Shown here: piece after piece, positions 8,586 through 17,600 of the stretch
How the letters are laid out: every line of letters begins with the position of its first letter
Position numbering within the stretch: position 1 is the first letter of the stretch
NCBI RefSeq assembly: GCF_019090165.1
Contig: NZ_JAHRIB010000152.1
Coordinates: 62,001-126,000, forward strand
Source: Streptomyces sp. BV286
GTDB taxonomy: Bacteria > Actinomycetota > Actinomycetes > Streptomycetales > Streptomycetaceae
Length of the DNA: 64,000 bases
Direction: 5' to 3'
Notes under the pieces: generated by a model
Seen by the model: the letters and a program-made list of their open reading frames with translations, nothing else
The model's database searches: none
Told to the model about the DNA's origin: nothing
Translations under genes and position numbers: made by a program

Positions 8586-11021
8586 TCAGGGGAGCTCCGG
8601 CAGATCCTCCGCGTACAGCAGGGTGAGGTCGTCCGTGCTCGGCTCGGCGAGTTGGGCGACCCGCCCCGCGTGCCGCTCCACCATCGACTCGAAGGTCTGC
8701 CGCGCGGTGCGGCCGTTGCCGAACGCGGGCCCCTTCGGGATCGCCGTGAAGTACCGGAGCAGCGCCTCGTCCGCGCCCGGAGCCAGCCGGTACTCGTGCT
8801 CCTCCGCCTGCTGCTCCACGATCCTCAGCAGTTCCTCGGAGCCGTAGTCACCGAAGGTGATGGTCCGTGAGAAGCGGGACGCCACACCGGGGTTGACCGC
8901 CAGGAAGCGATCCATCTCGGCCGTGTAACCCGCGACGATCACCACCACCGCTTCCCGGTGGTCCTCCATGAGCTTCACGAGTGTGTCGATCGCCTCGCGG
9001 CCGAAGTCGCGACCCGAGTCCTCCGGCGACAGCGCGTACGCCTCGTCGATGAACAGGACACCACCGCGCGCCTTGTCGAACGCCTCCTGCGTGCGGATGG
9101 CCGTGGAGCCGATGTGCTCGCCGACCAGGTCGACGCGGGACACCTCGACGAGATGCCCCTTCTCCAGGACACCGAGCGAGGCCAGGATCTCGCCGTACAG
9201 GCGGGCCACCGTGGTCTTGCCGGTGCCGGGGGAGCCGGTGAAGACGAGGTGGCGCCGGGCGGAGGCGGCCTTGAGGCCCGCCTGCTGGCGGCGGCGGCCC
9301 ACCTCGATCATGTCGGTGAGTGCCCGCACCTCGCGCTTGACGCTGTCGAGGCCCACCAGCGCGTCCAGTTCACCGAGCACAGCCTGCGAGGTACGGGAGG
9401 GCTCCTCCGGCTCGGACGGGGCGGCCGGCGGCACCTGTTCGGCGAGGCGCTGGTCCGGGACCACCCCCAGCAGACCGGTGGACCGGCCGGCGGTCTGGAC
9501 GGCGGTCTCCCGTGCCGCGGGCCGTACCTGGGCGCTCTCGTCGCTCGTGCAGTCCTCGACCAGGGGCCCGGTGCCGGACGACTGGTCGCCACCGGCGTCG
9601 GCGAACTCGTAACCACCGCGCGCGCACCGCTCCGTGCGGCACTTCTTCAGCGTCGTACGGCAGCCGTCGAGCACATGGAAGCCGTATCCGCCGCTGTCGG
9701 TGACCCGGCAGCCGTGGAAACTGCCCCGGCCGCCGGCCGACACGTAGAAGCCCGCCTCCGCGGGCGAGGTGACGGTGCACCGCTCGATGGTGGGGTCGGC
9801 GCCCTTGGTGACGATCACACCCGTCTGCGTGCCGTCGACCGTGCAGCCCGACAGCGTTCCGCCGCTGCCGTGGTCGCGGAACCAGGCGCCCGTCGCCGCG
9901 TCCCGGATCCGGCAGTCGTCCAGCTGCGCGGTGGCGCCGTCGCTCACCGACACGGCCGTGTTGCGGACCTGCGAGATGTCGCTGTCGACGACATCCGCGC
10001 GCGAGCCGCGGTCGAGCACGAACAGGGCGTCCGGCACATCGTGCACCCGGCAGGATTCGAGTACGACCGTCGCGCCGTCGCTGACCCACACCGCGGGGTA
10101 GTCGCCCGTACTGTCGTGGATCTCGCACTGGTTGGCGTCCACGCGGGTGCCGGGATCCCAGACCGACAGGCCGTTGCGCCCGAACTGACGCACCGTGGAA
10201 CGGGTCATGGTCAGGACCGAGCGGGAACGCAGGTCGACCGCGTTCTCCGGGATGTCGTGGATGCGGCAGTCGGCGAGGGTCAGCACGGCGTCCGTGTCGA
10301 GCGTGACGCCGTCCGCGGTCGTCCGGTGCACATCGCAGTCCGTGAGGTGCGCCGTGGCCCGCGCGGAGAGCTGTACACCGCTGCCCCTGACCTCGTACAC
10401 CTCGCAGCCCACCGCTTCGAGCGCGGACTGCTCGCCGGTCACCGACAGGCCCGCACCGGAGGTGTGGTGCACCCGGCAGCGCTCCAGACGCGGATGGGCA
10501 CCGCCGCGCACCGAGACGCCCGACTGGCCCGCCGCCACGACCTCGCACTCCTCGAACACCCCGCCCCCGCCGTCGAGTACGGAGATGCCGACGCCCGCCG
10601 GATTGTCCACCGTGCACCGCCGCACCGTCGGCCGCGCGCCGCCGCGCACCTCGATGCCGGCCGCGGACCGCGTGACGATCCGTATGTCCATGAGCTCCGG
10701 CGTGCCCTCCTCGACGAGGAGCGCGGGGGCGGCCGAGTCCTGGCCCTCCACGAGCAGGTCCTGGACCACGGCGGAGGCGCGCACGGTCAGCGGTACCCCG
10801 TCGACGGGCGCGATGCGTACGGAACCGGCCGAGCCCTCGGGACCGCGCAGCGTCACCGCCCGCTCGACCACGAGGTTCTCCCGGTAGGTCCCGGCAGCGA
10901 CAGTGAGGACGTCCCCGTCGGCCGCGGCCTCCAGGGCGGCGGCGAGCGATGCGTACTCACCTGTGCGGCGCCGCCACCGCGACGTGCCGGTGTGCGTCAC
11001 CTGGACCGTGCCCTGTGCCAT
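8586..11021 (-). CDS. right-handed beta-helix protein fused to AAA+ ATPase (CbbX/SpoVK type)
   Basis: 811 residues in two halves. From about 25 to 500 there are repeated 22-24-residue beta-helix coils of the form ATVVLESCRVHDVPDALFVL, typical of pectate-lyase-like parallel beta-helices. A linker (about 500-555) leads to a CbxX/CfqX AAA+ module with Walker A GSPGTGKT (Lys602), Walker B VLFIDEA (Asp659, Glu660), VIVAGYTAEM as sensor 1, and NPGVASRFSRTI with the arginine finger. No signal peptide is present, so the beta-helix is probably cytoplasmic. The ATPase resembles EccA/SpoVK remodelling enzymes, and the helix may be a scaffold or substrate binder. ATG at 11021 was preferred over a TTG further upstream. 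No ESX genes are nearby. Confidence 0.85.
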   Translation of the reverse strand: MAQGTVQVTHTGTSRWRRRTGEYASLAAALEAAADGDVLTVAAGTYRENLVVERAVTLRGPEGSAGSVRIAPVDGVPLTVRASAVVQDLLVEGQDSAAPALLVEEGTPELMDIRIVTRSAAGIEVRGGARPTVRRCTVDNPAGVGISVLDGGGGVFEECEVVAAGQSGVSVRGGAHPRLERCRVHHTSGAGLSVTGEQSALEAVGCEVYEVRGSGVQLSARATAHLTDCDVHRTTADGVTLDTDAVLTLADCRIHDIPENAVDLRSRSVLTMTRSTVRQFGRNGLSVWDPGTRVDANQCEIHDSTGDYPAVWVSDGATVVLESCRVHDVPDALFVLDRGSRADVVDSDISQVRNTAVSVSDGATAQLDDCRIRDAATGAWFRDHGSGGTLSGCTVDGTQTGVIVTKGADPTIERCTVTSPAEAGFYVSAGGRGSFHGCRVTDSGGYGFHVLDGCRTTLKKCRTERCARGGYEFADAGGDQSSGTGPLVEDCTSDESAQVRPAARETAVQTAGRSTGLLGVVPDQRLAEQVPPAAPSEPEEPSRTSQAVLGELDALVGLDSVKREVRALTDMIEVGRRRQQAGLKAASARRHLVFTGSPGTGKTTVARLYGEILASLGVLEKGHLVEVSRVDLVGEHIGSTAIRTQEAFDKARGGVLFIDEAYALSPEDSGRDFGREAIDTLVKLMEDHREAVVVIVAGYTAEMDRFLAVNPGVASRFSRTITFGDYGSEELLRIVEQQAEEHEYRLAPGADEALLRYFTAIPKGPAFGNGRTARQTFESMVERHAGRVAQLAEPSTDDLTLLYAEDLPELP

Positions 11022-11201
11022 GGCGCTGCTGTGCCCCCACCTTGTCGTACGCGGGTCCTGAGAAGCCGTGTTCCCGGTACCCGGCCGCGTCAACTCGGCT
11101 CACGGGAAACGAGGAACAGCCTTTCACGACGGTGCCGAACACCTCGGCCGGTCCACCGTAGCGTGCGCGGAGCCGCGCGGTTGACCGGAGCGGAGAGGCC
11201 G

Positions 11202-11807
11202 TCAGCTGCCCGTGCCCGTCCTGCCCCAGTCCGGGCCGGCCTGGGACCAGGCCTGGTCCCAGCGGTCGTACCTGCGCCGCACCATGCGCCACACCACCAG
11301 GCGCCGTGAGCCCTCGATGATGCCCGCGAAGGCGGCGGCCGTGCCGAATCCGGCCAGAACGGCGTGCGTCGCCGCGGTCGCGGTGTCCAGTGGCCGTCCC
11401 ACGATCCGGCCGTGCTCGTCCGTCCACACCGTGAAGTGGTCGCCGCGCCGCGGGGATTCCAGGGCCGCCATCACCGAGCCGTGCCGCGCGGTGCCGTCCG
11501 GTGCCGTCCAGTCGGCGATCACCCGGCTGTGCGAGTCCCGTCCGGTGGACGTCTCGGGGTCGGGGTCGAACGGCGTGAGGTCCGCCTTCCTGACGACGGT
11601 CGCGACCACGGGATGCCGGTCCTGGCGCTGCTCCCGCACGGACTGCTGCAGGGCGTCCTCCGCGAGCCCGCCGACCAGGAGACCCACCAGGGGCGCGGCG
11701 ACGAGGATCAGCAGCAGCGCTCCCAGCGCCACCCACGCCTCGGCGAGATCGGTCGTACGCCGCAGCGGGTTGTGCCGCCAGCGCCAGAGTCCTCTGATGG
11801 CCCGCAC
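11202..11807 (-). CDS. Rv1733c-like membrane protein
   Basis: 201 residues with two membrane spans (about 28-52 and 150-172) around a soluble loop that includes ADWTAPDGTARHGSV and GDHFTVWTDEHGRIV. This matches the Rv1733c family found across actinomycetes, including the dormancy-associated M. tuberculosis member; its function is unknown. The GTG at 11807 has GGAAGGGG 10 bases upstream. The gene lies 180 bases downstream of the beta-helix/AAA+ start on the same strand, so it is an upstream neighbour rather than a certain operon partner. Confidence 0.8.
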   Translation of the reverse strand: MRAIRGLWRWRHNPLRRTTDLAEAWVALGALLLILVAAPLVGLLVGGLAEDALQQSVREQRQDRHPVVATVVRKADLTPFDPDPETSTGRDSHSRVIADWTAPDGTARHGSVMAALESPRRGDHFTVWTDEHGRIVGRPLDTATAATHAVLAGFGTAAAFAGIIEGSRRLVVWRMVRRRYDRWDQAWSQAGPDWGRTGTGS

Positions 11808-11927
11808 CGATGCGCACCCCCTTCCGCGTCCGTGATAACCCCGACCGGAGCCGCCCACGCGCGGGGACGGGCAAGAGAGAGCGACATCACCTCTCGTACC
11901 GGCCTCTCATGAACTTCTCACACAAGC

Positions 11928-12794
11928 TCAACGGCCGTGCCCGGCGTCGGTGTTCCCCGGCGGAGGGCCCTGTTCGAGGATCCTCACCGGGTCGCCCACC
12001 CGGACCGAGCCGGGGGACTCCGGTACGAGATTCTGCCCGAAGACCAGCTTGTCGCCGAAACGGCGGTGGCGTGCGAGGGTGCGCAGCGGCTCCCTGCCCC
12101 GCTCGGCGGTCGTCTGGTCGGTGGTGGTCACGACGCAGCGCCCGCACATCTTGGCGACGCGGAAGACGACCTCCCCGACGGCGATCCGGGTCCAGCCGTC
12201 CTCGGCCCACGGGGCGGTGCCCCCGACCACCACGTTCGGCCGGAAGCGGTTCATCGGGAGCGGGCCCTCGCCGGGCCGGTCGCCCTGCGCGATCAGCGAG
12301 TTCAGGGCGTCGAGCGAGGCGAGCGCGGTGAGCAGCAGGGGGTAGCCGTCCGCGAAGCTGACGGTCTCGCCAGGCCGCGCGAACCGGGGGTCGACAGGCC
12401 TGCGGGTGGCCGGGTCGTCGAGATGCACGAGCCGCACGGTGATGCCGAGGCAGTCGCTGAACCAGGCGTCCGCCGCGGCTCCGGCGGGGACCCCCTCCAC
12501 CTTGTCGTTCCAGATCTCCACGGTCGTCGTGCGGCCCGGCCCGGGCACGGGGACGGTCAGTGGCTCACGGCCGGGCGCGGACAGCAGGACCGCGCCGCCG
12601 GCCAGCGGATCGGCGCGGACCAATGCCATGCGCGGTCGCTGGCGTTGGGTGACGGCCCGGTTCTTCTCGTCGGTCAGCACCCAGCGCCGGTCGCCCGCCA
12701 GACCCCACGGCTCCACGACGGCCTCGCGCGGAGAGTGCCCCGCGGCCGCCTTCAGCGGATAGACGTGAATCGAGTGCAGTGCCGGCTTCGACAT
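11928..12794 (-). CDS. MOSC-domain protein with MOSC_N beta-barrel
   Basis: 288 residues. The N-terminal beta-barrel domain (about 1-120) begins LHSIHVYPLKAAAGHSPREA, the usual opening of YcbX/mARC-type proteins. The MOSC domain (about 130-275) carries the conserved cysteine in AKMCGRCVVTTTDQTT, expected to bind molybdenum cofactor sulfur, followed by GDKLVFGQNLVPE. Relatives reduce N-hydroxylated compounds with molybdenum cofactor; no reductase domain is fused here. ATG at 12794 has AGGA 8 bases upstream. Cytoplasmic and monocistronic. Confidence 0.88.
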   Translation of the reverse strand: MSKPALHSIHVYPLKAAAGHSPREAVVEPWGLAGDRRWVLTDEKNRAVTQRQRPRMALVRADPLAGGAVLLSAPGREPLTVPVPGPGRTTTVEIWNDKVEGVPAGAAADAWFSDCLGITVRLVHLDDPATRRPVDPRFARPGETVSFADGYPLLLTALASLDALNSLIAQGDRPGEGPLPMNRFRPNVVVGGTAPWAEDGWTRIAVGEVVFRVAKMCGRCVVTTTDQTTAERGREPLRTLARHRRFGDKLVFGQNLVPESPGSVRVGDPVRILEQGPPPGNTDAGHGR

Positions 12795-12840
12795 GAGGTC
12801 ATCCTGCCGCAGGGCACGGACGACCTCCGCCGCATCACGC

Positions 12841-13278
12841 TCAGTAGCCGCGGTACTGCTGGTTGTTGTACGGGTCCTGGTACGGCGCCGGAGCGGGACG
12901 CGGAGCCGCGGGACGCATCGCCTCGTAGCCCGTTCCTCCCGCCATGGGGCGCTGCGGCTGAGGGGCCTGTTGGCCCGGGTAGCCGCGCGGCGCACCGCCC
13001 TGCTGCGGAATGTAGGGCGCGGCGGCCTGCTGCAGCGGCGCGGGCTGCTGCGCCTGCGGGTAGCCGTACGAGGGGTTCTGCTGCGAAGGTCCGGCAGGCA
13101 GGGCGGGCAGCGCCGACGGAAGGGCGGGGAGGTTGCCGCCCGTGTCGTACGCCGCGGGGACCCGGATCGGGGCGATCTGCGGGGTTCCCCGCTCGGCCAC
13201 GAGGGAGTCGTAGATCGGAGTGTCCGGGAAGGAGGCGGAGTAGTAACCGCCGCCATAGGTGGAGCGGGGGGAGGTCAT
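12841..13278 (-). CDS. Pro/Gln/Tyr-rich hypothetical protein
   Basis: 145 residues and strongly low-complexity. The N-terminus is rich in Tyr, Gly and Ser (MTSPRSTYGGGYYSASFPDT), and the rest is Pro-, Gln- and Ala-rich, ending YNNQQYRGY. No enzymatic motif, signal peptide or membrane segment. I recall similar Streptomyces-only proteins catalogued as a DUF, possibly DUF6643, but cannot confirm the number. The composition suggests a disordered protein. There is no Shine-Dalgarno before the ATG, but TAACTT lies 7 bases upstream, as in leaderless genes. Upstream in-frame codons look non-coding. Confidence 0.65.
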   Translation of the reverse strand: MTSPRSTYGGGYYSASFPDTPIYDSLVAERGTPQIAPIRVPAAYDTGGNLPALPSALPALPAGPSQQNPSYGYPQAQQPAPLQQAAAPYIPQQGGAPRGYPGQQAPQPQRPMAGGTGYEAMRPAAPRPAPAPYQDPYNNQQYRGY

Positions 13279-13285
13279 GGCACAT

Positions 13286-13291
13286 AAGTTA
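13286..13291 (-). promoter_or_regulatory. -10 hexamer TAACTT, leaderless start
   Basis: On the minus strand TAACTT is followed by 7 bases and then the ATG at 13278. Transcription would begin at or next to the start codon. No good -35 is seen. Confidence 0.4.
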
Positions 13292-13566
13292 AGCCCACGA
13301 TGTGCTGGTTGGGGAGACCGATAAGAGGGTTGTTTTCCGTGTCGGCAGTGACGCGGGACCCCCAATACGAGCGAACTTGGTGAAAAGGGACGGCGGTCGG
13401 CACCCAGATCGTGTAAAAGCCGAGTTCCGGGTGGGTTACCCGCGGGTTCACCGACGATCTCCCCGGGCCCGGTCATGGGCCTGCGCCGCTCGGGGGATTA
13501 GGTTGTCGCAGGACGACTGAACGTAACGAGGCGCGGTCTTCGCGGCGACACCCGATGGGGGCGGAC

Positions 13567-14847
13567 ATGTCAATGCCTAAAGGATCGAATGTTCCAGTGC
13601 CGACGACCGGACTCCGTGTCGAACTGGGCTGGCGGGCCGGTCCCGGAGTACCCGACGCGGACGCCTCGGCGCTGCTGCTGGCCTCCGGGAAGGTCCGCTC
13701 CGACACGGACTTCGTGTTCTACAACCAACCGGCGCACTCGTCCGGCGCGGTGCGCCACGAGGGCAAGCGGGACGCGGGCGGCCAGGTGAACGACACGCTG
13801 CTCGTCGACCTCGCGCGCGTGGAGCCCGCCATCGAGACGGTGGTGCTCGCCGCCTCGTCGGACGGCGGCACGTTCGGACAGATCCCGGGGCTCTACATCC
13901 GGGTCCTGGACGCACAGCAGGGCACGGAGATCGCGCGCTTCGACAGTGAGGGCGCGAGCGTCGAGACCGCGTTCGTGCTCGGGGAGTTCTACCGCCGACA
14001 GGGCGCGTGGAAGTTCCGTGCCGTCGGACAGGGCTACGGCAGCGGCCTCGCAGGGCTGGCCACGGACTTCGGGATCAGCGTCGACGAGCCCCAGCAGGCG
14101 GCACCGCCCACTCCCGTGGCGCCACCTCCCGCCCCGGTGGCCCCACCGGTCACGGTCGCTCCGCCGGTCACGGCGCCGCCTGCGCCCCCCGCACCGCCCG
14201 CGACCCCCGTGCGCCTGACCAAGGTCACGCTCACGAAGGACGCCCCGTCCGTCTCGCTGACCAAGCAGGGCGGCACCTCCGGCGTGATGCGCGTGAACCT
14301 CAACTGGCAGGTGCGCAAGCAGTTCTCGGGATGGCAGGCCAAGCTGGGCAGGGCGATCGCCATGCACGCGGACCTCGACCTCGACCTCTGCGCCCTCTAC
14401 GAGCTCACCGACGGAAGCAAGGGCGTCGTCCAGGCCCTGGGCAACGCCTTCGGGGCGCTGCACCAGCCCCCGTTCATCCACCTCGACGGCGACGACCGCA
14501 CCGGCGCGTCGTCGACCGGCGAGAACCTCAGCGTCAACCTCGACCACACCCGGGACTTCCGCCGCATCCTCATCTTCGTGACCATCTACGAAGGGGCGCG
14601 TTCCTTCGCCGACCTGGACGCCACGGTGACCCTCCAGCCGCTGCACGGCGCCCCCGTCGACTTCTCCCTCGGCGAGTGCACCGTGCCGTCGACGGTGTGT
14701 GCGCTCGCCCTCATCACGAACACCGGCAACGACCTCGTCGTGCAGCGCGAGGCCCGCTTCCTCGTCCCCGAGCGGGGAGTGAGCCCGCAGCGCACCGTGG
14801 ACTACACCTACGGGTGGGGCATGAACTGGACCCCGGGCAGGAAGTGA
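13567..14847 (+). CDS. TerD-family protein with two TerD-like domains
   Basis: 426 residues. The N-terminal TerD domain (about 1-175) has SALLLASGKVRSDTDFVFYNQP and LARVEPAIETVVLAASSDG, the family's calcium-binding beta-sandwich. A Pro/Ala/Val linker (about 180-220) joins a second, more divergent TerD-like domain (about 220-426) with LDLDLCALYELTDGSKG and FIHLDGDDRTG, where the acidic residues fit metal binding. Such proteins occur in Streptomyces tellurite/stress-resistance and chemical-signalling clusters; their exact role is open. ATG at 13567 follows GGGGGCGG; the ATG four codons upstream lacks a ribosome site. TAGGTT at 13499-13504 is a possible -10. Confidence 0.88.
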   Translation: MSMPKGSNVPVPTTGLRVELGWRAGPGVPDADASALLLASGKVRSDTDFVFYNQPAHSSGAVRHEGKRDAGGQVNDTLLVDLARVEPAIETVVLAASSDGGTFGQIPGLYIRVLDAQQGTEIARFDSEGASVETAFVLGEFYRRQGAWKFRAVGQGYGSGLAGLATDFGISVDEPQQAAPPTPVAPPPAPVAPPVTVAPPVTAPPAPPAPPATPVRLTKVTLTKDAPSVSLTKQGGTSGVMRVNLNWQVRKQFSGWQAKLGRAIAMHADLDLDLCALYELTDGSKGVVQALGNAFGALHQPPFIHLDGDDRTGASSTGENLSVNLDHTRDFRRILIFVTIYEGARSFADLDATVTLQPLHGAPVDFSLGECTVPSTVCALALITNTGNDLVVQREARFLVPERGVSPQRTVDYTYGWGMNWTPGRK

Positions 14848-14866
14848 GCAGGCCGGACGCCTCCGC

Positions 14867-16042
14867 TCACGGCTGTTCGGGCGCCGCGTCGGGGCGGGCG
14901 TAGGTGCGGCCCTTCCAGGCCGCACCGCGCCCCCTGTAGTGCTGCACCGCGGAATCCACCGTCATGAAGAGGTACAGCAGGGCGGTGACCGGCAGCAGCG
15001 GCGCGAGCAGGAGCGGCTGCCGGTAGTGGCGGAGCATCGGCAGGTAGGTCGCCGTCATCAGCAGCCACGCCAGCCCGGCGGCCACCGCCGCCGGGCGATC
15101 GCCCGACACGAGCCCCGCGGCGAGGGCCACCGGGGGCACCAGGTACACGAGAGCGAGACCGGCCACCGTGCCGGCCAGGACCAGCGGGTTGTGCCGCAGC
15201 TGGGCGTACGCGCTGCGCGAGACCATCCGCCACAGGTCGTGCAGCCGCGGATAGGGGCGCACACTGTCGACGTGTTCGGCGAGCCCCAGCCAGATGCGCC
15301 CGCCGGAGCCCTTCACCGCCCTCGCCAGTGCCACGTCGTCGATGACGGACTGCCGGATGGAGTCCGGGATCCGGGCCCGCTCGGCGGCGGCGGTCCGCAG
15401 CAGGACGCAGCCGCCCGCCGCGGCCGTGGTCCGCGACCCCCTCACGGCGATCCACCGGAACGGGTACAGCTGCGCGAAGAAGTACACGAACGCGGGCACC
15501 ACGAGCCGCTCCCAGAAACTCTCCACGCGCAGCCGGGCCATCTGGGACACCAGGTCGTAGCCCCCGGTGCCGGCCGAGGCGACCAACTCGCGCAGACTGT
15601 CCGGCGCATGGGCGATGTCCGCGTCCGTCAGCAGCAGGTACTCGGGGTCACGCGCCCGTGCGAGGGCGATGCCGTGCCGCACCGCCCAGAGCTTCCCGGT
15701 CCAGCCCGCGGGCGGCTCCCCGGGCGAGCCGACGGTCAGTGGCAGTCCGCCGTACCGCCGCCCCAGCTCACGGGCCAGCTCCCCGGTCCCGTCGGAACTG
15801 CCGTCGTCGACGAGGAAGATCTCCGCCCGCCCCGGATACTCCTGGGCGAGGAGCGAGGGCAGGCTGTCGGGCAGGACGGCGGCCTCGTCGCGGGCCGGCA
15901 CGACGACGCACACGGACGGCCAGCTCTCCGGATCCCGGCGCGGCGGCAGCCGGACGTCCGTTCGCCAGAAGAAGCCCTGGCCGAGCAGCAGCCACAGCCA
16001 GGCGGCCAGCGATCCGACAGCGGTCCACACGAGGGCGCTCAC
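14867..16042 (-). CDS. glycosyltransferase family 2, HpnB-like membrane protein
   Basis: About 391 residues. It starts with a membrane span (SALVWTAVGSLAAWLWLLLG), then a GT-A domain with VVVPARDEAAVLPDSLPSLL, the metal-binding LLTDADIAH (DxD-like), and DDVALARAVK near 240. Three further membrane spans sit at the C-terminus. This layout matches the hopene-associated HpnB glycosyltransferases, though no hopanoid gene is nearby. GTG at 16042 puts the span at the very N-terminus. An ATG at 16084 would add 14 residues but lies against the divergent promoter. The stop is 19 bases from the TerD stop (convergent). Confidence 0.85.
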   Translation of the reverse strand: MSALVWTAVGSLAAWLWLLLGQGFFWRTDVRLPPRRDPESWPSVCVVVPARDEAAVLPDSLPSLLAQEYPGRAEIFLVDDGSSDGTGELARELGRRYGGLPLTVGSPGEPPAGWTGKLWAVRHGIALARARDPEYLLLTDADIAHAPDSLRELVASAGTGGYDLVSQMARLRVESFWERLVVPAFVYFFAQLYPFRWIAVRGSRTTAAAGGCVLLRTAAAERARIPDSIRQSVIDDVALARAVKGSGGRIWLGLAEHVDSVRPYPRLHDLWRMVSRSAYAQLRHNPLVLAGTVAGLALVYLVPPVALAAGLVSGDRPAAVAAGLAWLLMTATYLPMLRHYRQPLLLAPLLPVTALLYLFMTVDSAVQHYRGRGAAWKGRTYARPDAAPEQP

Positions 16043-16088
16043 CCGCTGAAGTCTGCCCCACCACGGCGGCCCGTCGAGGCCCATCCAC

Positions 16089-16094
16089 TATGGT
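16089..16094 (+). promoter_or_regulatory. -10 hexamer TATGGT, leaderless start
   Basis: TATGGT ends 6 bases before the GTG at 16101. The spacing predicts transcription starting on the G of the start codon. No Shine-Dalgarno is present. Confidence 0.5.
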
Positions 16095-16100
16095 GACCGG

Positions 16101-16886
16101 GTGAAGATCGCGCTCATGGACTCCGGAATCGGACTGCTCGCGGCGGCCGCCGTGGTACGTCGGCTGCGCCCCGACGCGGAGCTCGTTCTCTCCTCCGACC
16201 CCGGCAGCATGCCGTGGGGGCCCCGCACTCCGCAGGACGTGACCGCGCGCGCCCTCGCCGTCGCGGAGGCGGCCGCCGCTCACCGGCCCGACGCCCTGAT
16301 CGTTGCCTGCAACACCGCCTCCGTGCACGCGCTGCCCGCGCTGCGTGCCCGTCTGGAGCCCGGGGTGCCGGTCATCGGCACGGTCCCGGCGATCAAGCCG
16401 GCCGCTGCGGGCGGCGGACCAGTCGCGATCTGGGCCACTCCCGCCACCACCGGCAGCCCCTACCAGCGTGGACTCATCCGCGAGTTCGCCGCAGGTGTGA
16501 CCGTCACCGAGGTGCCCTGCCCGGGGCTGGCGGACGCCGTCGAGCACGCCGACGAGGCGGCTGTCGACGCCGCGATCGCCGCGGCCGCGGCGCGTACCCC
16601 CGACGACGTGAAGGCCGTCGTCCTGGGTTGCACCCACTACGAACTGGTCGCCGAGCGCATCCGCGCGGCCGTACGGGGAAACGGTTCGGCGCCGCTCGTC
16701 CTGCACGGCTCCGCCGGCGCCGTGGCCGCCCAGGCACTGCGCAGGACCGGGCAGGCCCCGGCCCCGGAGGCGCCCGCCCGGGGCACTTTGACGGTGCTGC
16801 TCGGCGGACGGGAGGGCGTACTGCCCGCGACCGCGCTGACGTACGAAGAGGGCAGGCTGCTGCAGGCGGTCACTCCCGCGCGCTGA
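16101..16886 (+). CDS. aspartate/glutamate racemase family protein (glutamate racemase-like)
   Basis: 261 residues. MDSGIGL at 6-12 is the N-terminal phosphate/substrate loop, VACNTAS holds Cys70, and VLGCTHYEL holds Cys177. These are the two catalytic cysteines of MurI-type cofactor-independent racemases, so catalysis is plausible. MurI supplies D-glutamate for peptidoglycan. This copy is not in the usual neighbourhood of the housekeeping gene and may be a second racemase. The start is leaderless (see TATGGT). Divergent from the HpnB-like gene. Confidence 0.82.
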   Translation: MKIALMDSGIGLLAAAAVVRRLRPDAELVLSSDPGSMPWGPRTPQDVTARALAVAEAAAAHRPDALIVACNTASVHALPALRARLEPGVPVIGTVPAIKPAAAGGGPVAIWATPATTGSPYQRGLIREFAAGVTVTEVPCPGLADAVEHADEAAVDAAIAAAAARTPDDVKAVVLGCTHYELVAERIRAAVRGNGSAPLVLHGSAGAVAAQALRRTGQAPAPEAPARGTLTVLLGGREGVLPATALTYEEGRLLQAVTPAR

Positions 16887-16968
16887 GCGCCGGGGGCGCG
16901 GTGGACGCCGCGCGTCCGGCCGGAGCAGTTACGGTCCGCGACCCGGTGCCCGCTCTGCGGAACATGAG

Positions 16969-16974
16969 TACGCT
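16969..16974 (+). promoter_or_regulatory. -10 hexamer TACGCT, leaderless start
   Basis: TACGCT ends 7 bases before the ATG at 16982. This favours that start over the in-frame ATG at 16964, which lies upstream of the hexamer. Confidence 0.5.
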
Positions 16975-16981
16975 CTATGGC

Positions 16982-17539
16982 ATGAGGGACCACCCCCACG
17001 GCGAACCGGGCGCTGCCGACGCCCCGCATCCCGATGTCTGGCACGGCCGTGCCTCCAACCGTGTGCAGTGGCTGCTCGCGAGCGGCGGTGCCGCCTGCCT
17101 GGCACTGGGTATCGAGCTGGCCGTCGACTCGACCTGGACGTCGGGCATCGCCCCCCTTGTCATGTCTGTGGTCGGCTGCATCGCCGCAGGGCTGCTGGTG
17201 CTGTTCGGCACGCTCGCGTTCGTCCATGTGGCCGTGAAGGTCGACAAGGAATGCCTGGAGGTGCGCTGCGGCCACATGGGCGTCCCGCGTCGCCGGATCC
17301 CGCTGTCGCACATCACCGGCGCCGACTTCGCGCCCCGGGTCACACCACGGCAGTGGGGCGGCTGGGGATATCGCTGGCGGCCCGACCAGGGGACCGCCGT
17401 GGTCGTCCGCCGAGGCGAGGGTCTGGTGCTCCGACTGGGCGACGGCCACACGTTCACGATCACGGTGGACAACGCCGAAGCGGCGGTACGGGTGATCCGT
17501 GGGCGGCTGAGGGCCGCCGCGACAGGCCGCACTCTCTGA
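16982..17539 (+). CDS. PH-domain-like membrane protein
   Basis: 185 residues. A cytoplasmic N-terminal tail leads to two membrane spans (about 28-47 and 52-76). A C-terminal bacterial PH-like domain follows, with VKVDKECLEVRCG, RRIPLSHITGADFAPRV, and a final segment GLVLRLGDGHTFTITVDNAE. Such proteins often sit near cell-wall genes; no function is established. The leaderless promoter supports this start. It follows the racemase gene by about 95 bases on the same strand but has its own -10, so it is probably transcribed separately. Confidence 0.75.
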   Translation: MRDHPHGEPGAADAPHPDVWHGRASNRVQWLLASGGAACLALGIELAVDSTWTSGIAPLVMSVVGCIAAGLLVLFGTLAFVHVAVKVDKECLEVRCGHMGVPRRRIPLSHITGADFAPRVTPRQWGGWGYRWRPDQGTAVVVRRGEGLVLRLGDGHTFTITVDNAEAAVRVIRGRLRAAATGRTL

Positions 17540-17600
17540 CCTTCGTCCCGGTGGGCATCCGGCGTTCAGGGACTTCGGCGGCACGGGACCGCGGCCGGCT

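Noticed and set aside
8958..11309. Open frame of 783 codons antisense to the beta-helix/AAA+ gene
   Set aside because: Arg/Ala/Gly/His-rich shadow with no domain.
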